A stretch of DNA of 64,000 nucleotides from Ceratodon purpureus (lineage: Eukaryota; Streptophyta; Bryopsida; Pseudoditrichales; Ditrichaceae), in contig CM026424.1 of the NCBI GenBank assembly GCA_014871385.1, forward strand, positions 20,427,321-20,491,320, in the 5' to 3' direction. The first letter of the stretch is position 1. Each line of letters opens with the position of its first letter. The translations under genes and the position numbers were made by a program. Shown piece by piece: positions 24,287 to 42,386 of the stretch. Under the pieces are notes generated by a model. That model was not told the DNA's origin and ran no database searches. It saw only the letters and a program-made list of their open reading frames with translations.

Positions 24287-26807
24287 GGTTTATTTTTTTT
24301 ATATTGTTTAGTTTTATTCGTTTATCTGGGGGTTGTTTTTGTAGTTTTGTTGTGAGTTTGAGGTTTGTCCTGAGTTGGGTTCAGTTTTTCCACTTTGGAT
24401 TGGTCCGAGATTCTCAAGTTATGGATTCAAGTGGTTTGGATTTTGGTTGATTGGGGTCCGGTTTTGTGTTTTTGTTGCTAGTTTTAGGATTTCTTGGTCG
24501 TTTCGGCGGAGGTGGTCTGTTGTTGTTGTGACTTAGCTATTGAGCTCAAATTCTTGAGGCTTGGGTGTGCGTTTCTCACCTTTGAGTTGTGCTTGATTGG
24601 GTCTCTATATGAAGGTCAGGGTGTCTTATAGAAATGTATAGAGGGGAAGAATTTGCATGCAAATGGTGTTGGTTTGTAGCTGTTTCTTTAGAACATCGGA
24701 GATTGAGGGAGAAATTGATGGGATTTTGTTTGTGGAATGCAGCTATGGAAACTTAGAGGTTCAAGGGCGGTTGCTGAAATATGTTTATATGCATTACATC
24801 CATTGCTACCTTCCCTAATAAGGTCTTTGGGAAGATATAAGCACTGCAAGTTGCATGTTTGAATCAAAGGCACCATAGAAATCTGACATTTTTGCCTTCC
24901 TCTCAACTTCACATGCTTGAGTTGAAGGCAAGAGACCCCTCTCTACCTCAAACACCATTGTCTCATACGTAGTGGGCATAGTATCCAAAACATGCCTCTT
25001 GAATTGAAATTGCACCTATGATGTCATGGCTCCCACCTCATGCCGCACACAAACCAAAAAATGAAAAGAACTTGGCCAAAACAATAATTGTTGCAATTAC
25101 TAAATTAAGAGAAAACTCACAAGTAGGACGCTAAATTGAGAATGAGATGAGATTCACAAAGAGAAACTCGACTTTTCAAGGCGATTTACATACCTAGTTT
25201 GATTGTACTCCTTTGCTCCAATCTCAGCTCAACAAAAGCTAAGTTGCAACTTGCGATCTAAAATAAACACCCTAAGATAACTACATTGCCGCTAACGTGT
25301 CTTGAATGCCAATATTGAAACATTGTTGTCTAAAGTTCTAAATGCCAATCTAAAGTTCAACCAAGACAACTCCAATCCTATTACCATCCAAAACTATCGA
25401 CACCGAGGGCTGCACAACTCACAATTCATTTAATCGTCCAAGTGAATGCTCCTGCACTTGACTGACTACATTGCTATTTGAGTTGGGTACTCAAAGGCAG
25501 GGAAATCATTTTTAAGGAATCATGTTGGATAAAGGGAACATGAGTGGAAAGAATAGATTGTGACAGCTTGTAGTGCCAAAGTATAAGGCCCTTCGCGCCA
25601 CATCTGTTTTTTTCTTCATGTCTATGAGTCATGTTATGTTGCCTAGTAGATATAACATTGGCTACTATAGCCATGACCAAACTAATACCCTGCGCTTAGA
25701 CCTTGGCTTAGACTCGTACGCATGAGCGTGCGATATGCGCAAATATTAGGTGATATTGAAGTTTTTTTTTTAATTTTTTATTTCACAACACATCAATTTG
25801 CAATAGTTTGTGAGCTGTAGCAAAATACCAAAAACTAGTTCAAAATAACTTTCATACGATAAACTCAAATACCCCATCTTGTATAATTGTCCAAATATCT
25901 AATAGTGGTAAAGTGTCTAATAATCAACTTGGATTGTTATTTTTATTATTAATAAAAAAATAAATCATTTATAAAAATTGCATATAGTTTTTCTAATTAT
26001 CATGATTTATTAGAAAATCATAGTTTATAGTAAAAAAATGACATTCAAAATTAGTTGCACATTTTTTTAGCATTACAAAAAGATAAAAATTTGGCTTTGA
26101 ATACAATAAGTAATTTTTTAAGACATATAATTTTTGAAAGAAATCAAAGCATACTATGTGATTTTTTTTTTTTAGAATTGTACTTATTTAAACAAAGAAT
26201 ATTAAAAATCATCCAATTTCATTTAAAATAAACTTGATGACTTGCAATTAAAATAATAAACTAATATTATATTATACTCTATAAAAGAATCATAATGCTT
26301 GGCTATATCAAAGATAATTAAAATAAACCAATCAATTAATTACAATCAAAGGAACACATATTAATAATAAAATACATGTATTGCTTACTATCCAAGCTTA
26401 TGATTCAATATTTTAAATTTTATTTTTAAATTATAATAATTTAAATAAATTTAATTCAAAACTTAATGAAAAATGACCATGTCTATTAAATATTAAGATA
26501 TAGAAGAGATCCATAATAATTATTTATGAATAAATTATTATTCTATTATAGTACAAATAAGTGATCCAAAACGTTGGCTTCAAATCTTATGCTCCAATCA
26601 AATAAACAAATTTTTTTACATTGCATTATGTTCTTTAATTAAAAAGAAAAAACTTCTAAATGGATCTAATATTGATAGAAAATAAAAAATTGTGCATATT
26701 AAAATACGACTATCATAGCCTATATTCCTAATATTTAATTGTATCTAATTATTTTTTATAAATAATTCAAATAGTATATTAGTTAAAATTATTTTGGGTA
26801 GGTTTTA

Positions 26808-27465
26808 TAAGTAAGCAATGCCATTGTAATTAAAACCTACAATTCTAAGATTTATTAAATAGAGCATAGAATAAAAAAATGATAACAATCTTCAAGAGGC
26901 CTGTAAAAAATAATTTATATTCTCTTTAGCAATCAAATATGTAGTTGTAGTGCTTTCAACCAATTGTACTCATATCAACTACTTGACAAAACAAACAATT
27001 TATCCTTCAAAACTATCATTTAAAATCTTTTGATAAAATAATTATTTAATTTGACATTGAGACATTACTTAATGATTTCAATTGTAGGATCTTATAATTA
27101 TCATTGTAAAAGACTTTTTCTCCAAATGTCGAAGTTAGAATTAAAACTAATTGCAAGATCTAAGCTTATAAACCTCAATAACACATGTTTTTCAAATCTT
27201 TCTAAAGCCAAAGTTTCATTGTCTTTAATTTTCAAAAAATATCGCTTTGTGTTCTCAATTGAAGAAATTGGTATTGTGAAAGGTAAACAAATTGAGACTT
27301 CACCAAAAAAAATAAAATGCAAAATAGGAACTTCAATACTCACTTTTCAAAAAATTATAAAGCATATAGGGATATCAAATGATAATAAAATCTAAATTAA
27401 CAATTATGTCAACATAAAATACAGTAATGTTAATTCCAAGGTTGAGATTGTTGTTGAAATCAATC
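26808..27465 (+). repeat. diverged direct repeat, copy A
   Basis: Blocks at 26808-26888 and 27153-27465 match 28623-29055 in the same order and orientation (for example AAGCAATGCCATTGTAATTA, and later TTCATTGTCTTTAATTTTC). About 260 bp between the two blocks are missing from copy B. Divergence is about 15-20 percent by eye, so the duplication is old. Confidence 0.7.
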
Positions 27466-27469
27466 AACA

Positions 27470-28073
27470 CTACGCCTTGGTGAGCAATACTATAGAGACG
27501 GCTTCAAATTTCTCTCGAGAGTGGCCGTAGTCGTCGGAGTGGAAGTTGCCATCAACAACCAGAAGATGGAGCAGGCAATTAAGTCCCTCCAAGTTCAATT
27601 GGATCTTTGTTTGTCATAACTTCCAACATTTGAAGTGACTAGATTGATATAAAAAATAGTATGAAAGAAGATAAGAAGAAAATTAAACAAGAATTGAATT
27701 TTTTTAAAGAAGGCATCAAAGACGACAAGCTGATTCAGAAAGAGCATCAACAACATATCAAGAAGGAGCTTAACGATATCAAAGAGAATAAGCAGATCCA
27801 GAAAGAGCACCAACAGCAGATCCGGAAAGAGCACCAACAGCATATCCAGAAAGAGCTCAATGGCATAAAAGCTATGCTGGTCTACATGGCTAAGAACGTC
27901 TAGCGGAATACTAGCCTACTACCGTACTAGCTATCTAGCCTACTAGCTTGATCCAAATGGCTAGCCATATACTAATTAGGGTTTAGGGTTGTATGCTTAC
28001 TTCTAATCAATGTGGCATAAGGTTGCATTTGAGTGATCTTTAATTCAAAATAAAATAAAATAAAATAAAATAA
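27470..28073 (+). mobile_element. retroposon-like insert ending in (AAAAT)n
   Basis: This segment lies between the two direct repeats and is less AT-rich than its surroundings. It contains a small Gln/Lys/Glu coiled-coil frame and ends in five AAAAT units (about 28046-28071). The same pentamer tail closes the LINE at about 43255, suggesting this is a non-autonomous passenger or a truncated copy copied by the same machinery. I could not find a target-site duplication, so the left boundary is a guess. Confidence 0.35.
27661..27903 (+). CDS. small Gln/Glu/Lys coiled-coil frame
   Basis: Eighty residues built from repeats of QKEHQQHIKKELNDIK type, ending KAMLVYMAKNV. The heptad-like pattern indicates a coiled coil. 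An upstream short frame (MEQAIKSLQVQLDLCLS) is closed by a stop. Such coiled coils occur at the start of some retroelement gag proteins, but nothing else supports that here. Confidence 0.3.
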   Translation: MKEDKKKIKQELNFFKEGIKDDKLIQKEHQQHIKKELNDIKENKQIQKEHQQQIRKEHQQHIQKELNGIKAMLVYMAKNV

Positions 28074-28622
28074 TTCTTCAATGCCTCTTTGTCAAGCCAT
28101 GTAAACATTAACACATTGAGTCAATACTATATCATTTAAATTCTCAATCAAACCAACTTGATTTCTATGGGGTTTGCATAAATTGAGATTCTATATACAT
28201 GATGATTCTATGATGAGTTCAACAAGCTTAATTCCTGGAAACTCCAATGTTGAATTTTAACAAAGTTTTAGCAAACCTTCTACAATGTGTGTATGAAGAA
28301 AATCCAAGACAATGTCTTCATTCAGTTTTGATCGAATCATTGCATGAATTCAAGAATTCATTGGAATCGTTGAATTTGACAACAACATTCATTTTGTCAC
28401 AATCAAATACAATCAAATTCTTCATGATTTCCAAGGCACTTGTAAATTTTTCAAGAAGAATAACTTGTATTCAAAAAATGACCGCACTCAGACTGTTTTC
28501 TCCTCAACATTGTTGTGTAATACCACTTGATAAAGCAAGTTAATTCTTTTGATGTTGTGACTTTAATTCTTTTGTTATTTCCTGAAACCAACTTACAAAA
28601 TGTGAAAGGGTCGAGCTCTAAA

Positions 28623-29055
28623 ATTATTTTGATAGATTTTATAAGGAAGCAATGCCACTGTAATTAAAACCTACAATTTTAAGATTTATTAAATAGAGCA
28701 TTAAATAAATTAATGATTAACAAATAAATAGGGCATAAAGCAAATTGCAAGATCCAAGCTTGTGAACTTCAAGAATAAATGTTTTTCAATCCTTCCTAAA
28801 GCTAAAATTTCATTGTCTTTAATTTTCTAAAAATATGGCTTCATGTTTACAATTAAGGAATTGGTAATGTGAAAGGTAAATTACTCGAGAATTCACAAAA
28901 AAATATGCAGAAAAAGAACTTCAATATTCACTTTTCAAAATTTTTATAAGGCATATAGGGGCATAAAATGATAATAAAATCTAAATCATCGATTATGTCA
29001 ATATAAAATACAATAATGTTAATATTAGTAGTGAGAATATTGTTGAAACCAATGG
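28623..29055 (+). repeat. diverged direct repeat, copy B
   Basis: Matches copy A (26808-27465) with an internal deletion of about 260 bp. The two copies flank the retroposon-like insert. Confidence 0.7.
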
Positions 29056-29472
29056 TAATATTTAAATTTTTTTTGAAATCAAGTTCAAGATGAAACTTTA
29101 AAGGTTATTTTCATTAAATCTTCAAAACTTGAAAATATTTTTAGATTTTTAAAAGAAAAAGTTGAAGATTGTTCTAGCCCTCGCCATTCTACCTTGATTC
29201 AAAGTGAAATTTTAACCCCTAAATGACAATTTGGCAAAGTGGGGCTTTTTTGGAGTTTGGGCATGTACTTGCGAATGCAATTTAAACTCAGATTTTATGA
29301 AAATTTTATTGAAAGTAGGCCTTGATGAGAGCTTTGTGTCGGTATTTTTTATTCTCAATTCCGATGTCGGAGTGAAAAGTTATTCACCTCTGAACTGCAA
29401 AAGCTCCTCCAAGGGCAAAAGCTCCTCCAAGGACCGTCAATTAGCCAATGAGAATGACAGTGAATGCAGCAA

Positions 29473-29524
29473 ATTCTGCCCAAAACTGCCCAAAACTGCC
29501 CAAAATTACCAAAATCTGCCCAAA
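29473..29524 (+). repeat. short tandem repeat CTGCCCAAAA
   Basis: About five imperfect 10-11-bp units of CTGCCCAAAA. It is too short to assign to an element. Confidence 0.6.
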
Positions 29525-30533
29525 GAATAAACTTTGAAATTCCACCAAAAATAGAGATTTTGATATTTTTTCAAAAATAAAAATTCTATGTATAAAAAAG
29601 GCAGTAGAGCATGTTTCCACCGTTTGGATTTCTAATACAAAATTTTTTCATATGCTATTTTTATTGTCAAAAAACGACCATTGTTTGTGAATTTCAGTAC
29701 ACCCCCTAGCGGAAAATGATTTTTTTGGCAATCTTCCATATTTTTTTTGAATATGATATTTTATGTACATGTACCTAACTCACTTAGAAACAAGAATGTG
29801 GAGAGACCCATTTCATTTCTACTTTAAAAAAAGGTTTTTTGGGCCTTCAACACTAAGTTGTCCCCTTTTTTTGCAGGGAAAAAAAACTTGTTTTTCAACT
29901 TTGAACGTTACGATCTTGCAATTGGTGAAGATTGAGTGTGTGAGATTTGGTGGACATGTAGACATAGAAGTTAGCTACAAGATCTTACGGTTAGATGTAC
30001 TAATTAAGACCCCAAGTTTGCAAAATTCACCTTGCTTTGAAGAGGGGCTGTTTTGAGGCAGTTTTGGTGAAAAATACCCTCAGAACTTTAGGGGTTAAAA
30101 CCTCATAATTTTTTCAATATTTATTAGCAGTTGATGAAAATTGTTTTGTTTGAAAGTTTATACCAATATCTACTTTCAACATAAAATTCAGAAAAAGAGA
30201 AGATGTATTATAATCATAGGTACTTACTTAAATTCACTAAAGATCCATTTTGGGTCATTTTGTCTTTTAGAGATTAAGATCACCATTGAATTAAAAATAT
30301 CTTAAAAATTTATTGTTGAGTCCCTTGACTTTCTAGCTTCACAAATTCTACTTTCACTTAATCTTTACTTGATGCAATCAATAAATTAAATGTTGCCCTT
30401 AATCTTTATCTTTTAGGGAAGTATCGTGAAAACTTTTGACGTTCAAGACTTTGACATTGAAAAATGGAAATCATAGAAGGCTGAAGCACACTTTTTCTTC
30501 ATCCTGTTCCCAATATTGGGAACCGGGAGCTTA

Positions 30534-32171
30534 GAACTCTAACAAGTTTAAAAGGGGGCAGAGAGAGTGGGAGAGAGAGCATCTCTCTTGCCGAAACGTA
30601 ACGTAACGTGGGTGCGAGGAGCACTTTCGCAGACTCAGATTCCCATCGTCAGTTAGCGGGCTGGTGCAGGGTCGTCCGGGCATCTCCACCGCACGCACCG
30701 CATCTGCATCTGCATCTGCAGGTCTCCCATGCGCAAAACTAGCATCACTCATAAACTTGTACACTATCACTGTATCCAGTACCCAGTCCACCACCACATA
30801 TGTTGTTGCAAGCATCCATCCTGCAATAACGTCTGTCTCAACGTGGTTCCTTCACTCGCAGCTGCCTGCATCGAGACAGTGGATCCCATCTGATTCATTA
30901 GCTTGCGTCGTCGATGATCATCACCTTTACCATACATGTTTTTATTATAGTACCGGTTCAGGTACTGTCCCACACTGCTCCACTAGGCTCGCCGTAAGTT
31001 GCTTGTGCATATGATGTATGTGTGTGTCTGGACTCTAGACTCTGTCACTCGCATCCTTTGTCGATTGTTCGTGACGAATTCATGGTGTGTGCTCGGCAAC
31101 CCAGGTGCCAGCTTTAGCCGTTTTAACCAGTTACGTCTTTCTAGTATTTGCTGTTTTTCGTACTCGCACCTCAAAGGGTGTGTTGTTTATTGTTCAGGTG
31201 ATGTTGCAAGCTGGGTGATCGTTTTTTGTATTCTTACTAGTCTTACGAGGACGTGATTTTTCCTTGACGGTTTCGTATGAGAGTCTAGGAAGCTTAGTTG
31301 AGGTTTCTTTTCGTGTGGGACTAGAACTATACTTGTTCGAATGTATTTCAGAAAGTGTTTTGGGTGTTTATGCGTCTTGTGACATGTAGACGTCGTCCAT
31401 AAGTTGCTAGTTTTCTTTTCCAGGATGAGGCTGCTGCAGCATGTGAAGATCTGTACTGACATGCGGGATGCAGGAAGCCTGGGGATTTCGCGTGAGATTC
31501 CGCTGACGTAACTTCAATCGAACACAGACAAGGTGAATATTCTCATGTTGGATGTTGTTCGTGCCCTAAAGTGTGATATCGGAATGTGCCCTAATTTTCT
31601 CCTTAAAGAAGGAGTCTTCGTGCGTTTGCTAGTGATCTACTCCGAAGCTAATTGTGTGAGTAGAATTGGAGGTCTCGGAATAGAATATGGAAATGAAGAC
31701 AGAGTCAAGAGAGAATATAGACTAGAATGAAAACGTCCTCCGTGCAAATTAAGTGTCAAGTCTCGGTCCGTGAGTTTTCCCAGGTAAAAGCAAGGCCTTC
31801 CTGATGAGGTAGTCAGACCCAACTAGCCTACATTTTGTGAGACATCGGCTAGCCTGTTAAAGATTTGACGATCGGAGGCAGAATGCTTATTTGAAGAAAG
31901 AAACCTAAACTTGACAATGTGTTTGTGATTCTTTTGCAGTGAAACGCGGTAGTTTGTGTCTACAATATCAATCCTAGGCATTTGCGTTAGAGGTAAAGGC
32001 GACATTGTCTGTTGCAAATGACTCATCGTGAGGAATTTGCAGGCATACCCCAAGGAAGAAGTTATTAGGGATATCAATCCTAGGGCATGCAGAGTGTAAG
32101 TTGATGAGGTAGCGATGTCGGAGCACTTGTTCTTCTAAAAGCGAAGCTATTTCTGAAACGCTCGTGCAGAA
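30534..32171 (+). promoter_or_regulatory. promoter and 5' leader of the sideroflexin gene
   Basis: GC-richer DNA with a GAGAGAG tract (about 30558-30582) and ACGTAACGTAACGTG (about 30596-30610) upstream of the first coding exon. Good donor and acceptor motifs suggest non-coding leader exons, with GTGCAG right before the start codon region at 32169 as the last acceptor. I could not fix the transcription start. Confidence 0.45.
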
Positions 32172-33400
32172 ATGGACGAAGGGACATATTGGGCGAGGGT
32201 TCAGCGGATTTTCAATATGATGGATATCAGGACAGCGTTTGTAACTGACGCTCAAGTTGACCAAGCTTTACAGCTTCTAAAAGCTAACGAGGGTAAAGGT
32301 GTCCCTGACCCAGCCGTCAGCCCCGAGCAGCTTGAAGTGGCACGCAAAATTAAGGATGCGGTGGTACATCCTGACACGGGCGAGAAGATTTTTCTTCCCC
32401 TTCGTCTCTCTTTTATCATACCGTGTAACCTCGTTCTTGACACGCTGATGATCTCGGCAAGGGGGCTCAAGCAGAATGTTGCTGCCCAATGGCTTAATCA
32501 GACATACAATTGTTTGCATTATTACGCAAACCGAAATGCCTCCAATCAGGAAGGTGTACGTAAGATATTTGAAGCCTATGTAGGAGCGACTGCGAGCTCT
32601 GTTGGAGCTGCCGTTGGACTGCATGCAGTTCTAGACAAAGTTCCTCCTGGCAATCGGTGGTACGTGTTCTGGCTCCTTGTTTCGATGTAAAAGTTGTGTG
32701 TTGTTAGACTTCAACAACCTCTTTTAGGTCATGTCATAATCTTTGATTCTTACATTGTGCAAGATACATAACTGAGTTGAGCTGTCAACTGTAAATTAAA
32801 TGCCCTTGTAATTGGTAAGTATGCTGTCTAAGTCGGCAGTCTTGATGCAGGGCAGGTATAGCTCGAAGGCTTGTTCCCTTTTGTGCGGTCGCATCAGCAG
32901 ACGTGTTGAACCTTGGCATCACACGCAGAGACGAGTTTCTAGAAGGTATCAAGGTGTTTGATGACAATGGAGATGTAATTGGACAGAGCAGACTGGCCGG
33001 TGTTCGTGCTGTGAGCGCGTGCACTGCCGGACGCATTTTCGCAGCTGCTCCAATACTAGTCATTCCGCCGCTCGTCATGCACAGGTAATCCAATCCACTC
33101 CATCGTTTCTCTTCTCACATGCTGAATATATTTGTTGTCCAGTCAAGAATTGATACTAGGATGTATTCGATGCCTGGCAGATTGGAACGGACGGTCTTCT
33201 ATACAAAACATCCTGCCTTACGAATACCAACACTGATGGCCATGGTGGGGGCATCCATTCAAATTAGTGTGCCACTTAGCTTTGGCATATTCAAGCAACA
33301 AGCTTCTGTCAGCGTCGCTAAACTTGAAGATTCATTCCACAATCGGGTCAATCGGTTCGGGCAGCCTGTGACTCAGGTCTTCTACAACAAGGGTGTCTAG
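32172..33400 (+). CDS. SFXN: sideroflexin (mitochondrial serine transporter family)
   Basis: Three exons (32172-32659, 32851-33084, 33148-33400) join in phase to 975 bp, 324 aa, the usual length of the family (about 320). Diagnostic features in order are TYWARVQRIF near the N-terminus, VHPDTGEKIFLP (the family HPDTGE motif), an Asn-rich NQTYNCLHYYANRN, LVPFCAVASADVLNLGITRR after the first intron, PPLVMHR before the second, and the C-terminal QVFYNKGV. Sideroflexins are multi-pass inner mitochondrial membrane proteins; characterised animal members import serine for one-carbon metabolism. The third exon needs the AAG acceptor at 33147 rather than the nearer CAG to keep phase. The family is familiar from animals and fungi, so its presence among plant genes is notable. 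A short upstream coding exon cannot be excluded. Confidence 0.9.
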
Positions 33401-34395
33401 CTATTCTCCTTACTCTTCCGACCTACTGTAAGTATGTAAAGGAGGGGTTTTCCAAGGTCTGTAAATATCTCCTATCTCTCTGTCCAAATGCTAATTTGTC
33501 AGAAAGAGCAGAATCTTGAGCAGGTTAGAAAGTTCCAGAAGTACATAATTCAAACAGCTTGAAAGGTTGCAATGCCATCAATGTACAGGTGTTGTGGACT
33601 ATGTTGTCTTAAAAATAGTTAGACTTTCAATCTGCAGGGAGTTGAGGAATTTGGAGAGCCTGGGTTGGTTCTTTGAGAGCCCATCTTCTAAGTCATCATT
33701 CACTCCTTTCCTTTCCCCTGCACTGCAGCTATTACATTATTGGCCAGGCTCCTCGTGGCAATGCAGATGAACATTATGCGAGGCCATTGTTACTGACGTA
33801 TCTGAACCTCTACGTACTTTTTCTAGCTCAAACATTAATGTCAAATTCTTGTCCTTATCAAACAGCTTCTTCAATTAGAAGAGTTTCTTTATTCTACCTT
33901 GGCCATATTATTTCTCGTACTTGTAGGCCACTTAATTACCAGTCATTGTACTGTACTGCCAAAGTCTTGTGGTCCCCCTTCAAAGGTCAGACCTGGTCCA
34001 AGAAGGTTGTATCAAAACGAACCTCCTTTTTAAGGGAGTGATGAAATTCCTGCATGTCATTTCCTAGTTTCAACTACTTTCCAATGACCATGATGGGATG
34101 ATCCTTTGCCGTCTGGAGTTCTAGAAGAGGATTTCTTTTCAGTCTTCCAAGTGACAAGAATCAATACAAAGTCACCTACTTCGGTATTTTATATGAGCTG
34201 AGATGGCTGGACAACTTTCTAAATCAACCAGTCCAGACTCCATGCACAATAGCAACTTGCTTTGTTATAAAGTCGCATAACTTTCAATGGACTAATAAAT
34301 TGCACTTGTGAAGAATTACGTCCAGCATGACCCCAAGGCCCCACCTCAAATGTTGACGTCCCTTTACCGTCCATCCGTTCCGGGTACTCCACCGT
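33401..34395. other. intergenic region after sideroflexin
   Basis: This holds the sideroflexin 3' untranslated region and the boundary of the right inverted-repeat arm. No further gene is supported. Confidence 0.45.
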
Positions 34396-35828
34396 ATCGT
34401 ATGGATGATAAACGGCACGCATTCAGGCGGTGCCATCCACGAACGTCGTCCACGGCCAAGGGACCCACACCCAAACCCGCACCTGCACCTGCATCCAAAT
34501 CCATCACCATCTACCAACTCCCTACACTCCAGATCGTGAAATCTCGTAATCCAGTACACCATTCATCGGGCGACCCTTTACCCAAACCTGTCACGAAACT
34601 CACACCCGTCAACTTCTATTCCCGACGTACATCCTCGGATTGCAGATCTAGGGACTGCGTAGACCATGCATTCCTGCCCTCGGATGAGCATGAGAGGGTT
34701 TGGCGACGTAAACCAGAGCTTCTTCGATGTGGAGATGTGATCGCTCGCGGGGAACTCGTATCGCGGTGTCGTGTTGATCTCCGTCGTCGTCGCAGTCCGC
34801 AATCCGACGAGGTCACTGTATCATCGTGGAGAGCTCGTCGTCCTCGTTCCATCGAGCTCTGGGGCGCCCGCTCTCGTGCGGGGATGATCGCGTGCGAGTG
34901 GGAGCGGGCATGCGCAGCGCGCATGATGGCGTCGCGGTGATTGTCGCACGGTGGGCGTAAGTTATTTGGTTGCGGGGGTGGAGATACTAGCGGCTCGTGG
35001 CAGTCGTGTGAGGGAATTTGCGCCGAGGCTGTCGTGATTGCGGAGGATTTGGTTGGTTAGGGTTTGGAGGCGAGATTGGCGCTTCGGGATTGGAGCTTGC
35101 GGAGCGCGTGCGCACGGGAGCGGAGGCGCCTCGGTTGGACGGTGCGTGCGGTTGTGGATTCTGGTGGAGTTTGTGCTGTATGTGTGAAATTGTGTGAGTT
35201 GGAGTGAGATACGTAATGTGGCAATGCGGTGCGTGTATTTTTAGTAGTCTCCGCGCGGGGTGATCCCAGCACGGCGTCTGCTGGTGCGGAGCTTACCTTG
35301 CCGGTTTTGTTCGAGATCTGTAGGCTAGGTGGTCTGATCTGGGGGAGTGGTGAGCTGAATTGATATTCGGGAGGCGAGATCGGTTGCTTAGTTTGGTGAC
35401 CATGGGGAGCGAGGGAAATGAGCGCTGTAGCTCTGACGGTGTAAGGAAGAGATGGACGGAGATTATCCTGGAGGGTTTTGATCGATGCAGTCATCTTGAA
35501 AAGTTGAAATCGCACGGGTAGTATCTCGTGTAGTTACACTAGGTTCGCTGAGCGCGATCCAAGAGGCTGGTGTGCGTTTCTTGTACAGCAGCCTAAAGTT
35601 TGCAACGCGTGCCTTTAGGTAGTGACATTAGCCTTAGGTGCGAAGTTTGGAGCTGAGCGAAGTGCAGTAATGGTTAGGAGCTTAGGCGGTTCCTGATTGG
35701 TGGTATGCACTTTTGTGAAGAACGAGAGGAACGTCTCTGAGGTAAACTTGCAGTAGGGTGCTGCTGCTGCTTGAGCTGAGTCACTCAATAATAGAGGGTA
35801 CGAATAAAGGCTCGTGAATATCACGTAT
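34396..35828 (+). repeat. right arm of the 1.43-kb inverted duplication; probable NIPA8-like promoter and leader
   Basis: Reverse complement of 2642-4075. Read on the plus strand it is CpG-rich and contains GGTTAGGGTTTGGAGGCGAG (about 35053-35072), a motif style common in plant leaders. It ends about 790 bp before the transporter ATG. It therefore probably contains the promoter and a non-coding first exon of that gene. The 210-aa and 152-aa frames crossing it on either strand are Arg/Ser-rich without domains and probably result from high GC. Confidence 0.85.
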
Positions 35829-36617
35829 GCTAGACTTGTAGAAGTATCATCTTTAGAATTTAATCACCTCAGCCGTGCCATCAGAAACCTCTTCTTATTG
35901 TTCCATTGCCCTGCGAAGTAATTGTATTGACACGAGGCCTGACCTTGATGGTCTGTTGCAGCTTCAACGATTTCTCACTATGGCTCTGCTAATTATGTAA
36001 TCTTGAAAATTGTGTTTAATAAGCCACCTATTTCGTTAACAGCCTTAAAAAAGTATGCTTAAAAGAGCTACTGTAAGTTGGATGCGGCGCTTGAATTGCA
36101 CATTTTTGATTGGTGTCTTGAAGTCTGTCAATTAGGAGACATTTATGTCGTGGCCATACGTGAATTGTGACTTTTTGCTCATGGGGGTCTTGCATTTAAC
36201 AGATACATTCAGGCTTTTGTTGAAGAGTTGCGTACTAAGATCCATCCTCATTTGTGTCCTTGCATTTTCATCCAGGCTGCGGGCAATCTTAATCTAATCT
36301 TCACACATATTGAATTGCGAATTCTATCATGTGCTGGCGTAGATTTATTGGAGGTCGTTGTTTACATAATTTTACGAGGATCTCGCAACAAACGAACAAA
36401 AGAGAAATGTCCTTGCGAAGTCTGACTGGGATTACCCGGACATGATTACATCGACTTGGTCAGGCAGGCAGCTAAACAAGAAAAGAAGAAGAGTACATCC
36501 TGTAGATTGATTGGGTATCTGAGGGCATGAGCAACGATTGTAATTTGCTTGGAACATTGTGCCTCTCACCTTGGCGGGAGGAAGCCAAAGGCCTGGCTCG
36601 TAAACCCACTTGTGAAA
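35829..36617 (+). promoter_or_regulatory. leader/intron region of the NIPA8-like gene
   Basis: No separate gene is seen. Position and T-rich composition suggest a 5' intron and the end of the untranslated leader. Confidence 0.4.
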
Positions 36618-41833
<5,216 letters not shown>

Positions 41834-42386
41834 CATTACCTTGGAATCCTGCTAGAGTCCTATTGTCGCTTTAGTCCATCTCATTCACTTTATGAAAGCC
41901 CTCTATTACCGTTGCAACAGATCCTAGTCGTATACCGTTTGGGATGTTTTTAAACAATTCTCATGTCTGTGCATCTGTGCGCTGCTTTCGTCATTTCAGT
42001 CGAGTTCATCCTAAGCTGATAGCTAATGTTTAGAGCTACTGCACCTTTTTAGCTGAATACATCTGCTGCACACGTGTTAGTTATTTTTCTATTTCTCAGC
42101 TAGGTAGCTTGGCGCTGAGCAAGTTAGACCGTAGTCAAATCAGAAATTAAACCATGGTAGTTTGGAAGACACATCTCGTTGGCCACCTTACTATGAAAAC
42201 CATTCTTGTATACGGAACAACCTTGTGATACAGTATAATTTGTCTGAACGTTGATTTTGTCAGACGTTATTTGGTGTATTTTAATCTTGCCATATGAATA
42301 AGAGGAAGGCCAACACTCGACACGCATGATATACTTCAGAATGATTCTAAGACTGGCAATGTCTCTCTCCACAACGGTGCAATATT

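Larger units (their letters stand above)
24287..30533. other. AT-rich intergenic DNA
   Basis: About 6.2 kb with no convincing host gene. Between 24290 and 25700 composition is moderate. From 25740 to 30450 it is very AT-rich. It contains a diverged pair of direct repeats, a retroposon-like insert with an (AAAAT)n end and a short 10-bp tandem repeat, listed separately. The many short frames have no recognisable domains. Confidence 0.5.

Noticed and set aside
24815-25015. Minus-strand 66-aa frame with a loose gag-like pattern (DTMPTTYETMVFEVE)
   Set aside because: Too short and isolated; no neighbouring retroelement features were found.
34308-34940. A 210-aa Arg/Ser/Pro-rich plus-strand frame
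   Set aside because: It lies in the probable transporter promoter, has no domain, and the equivalent frame in the other arm is shorter and altered.
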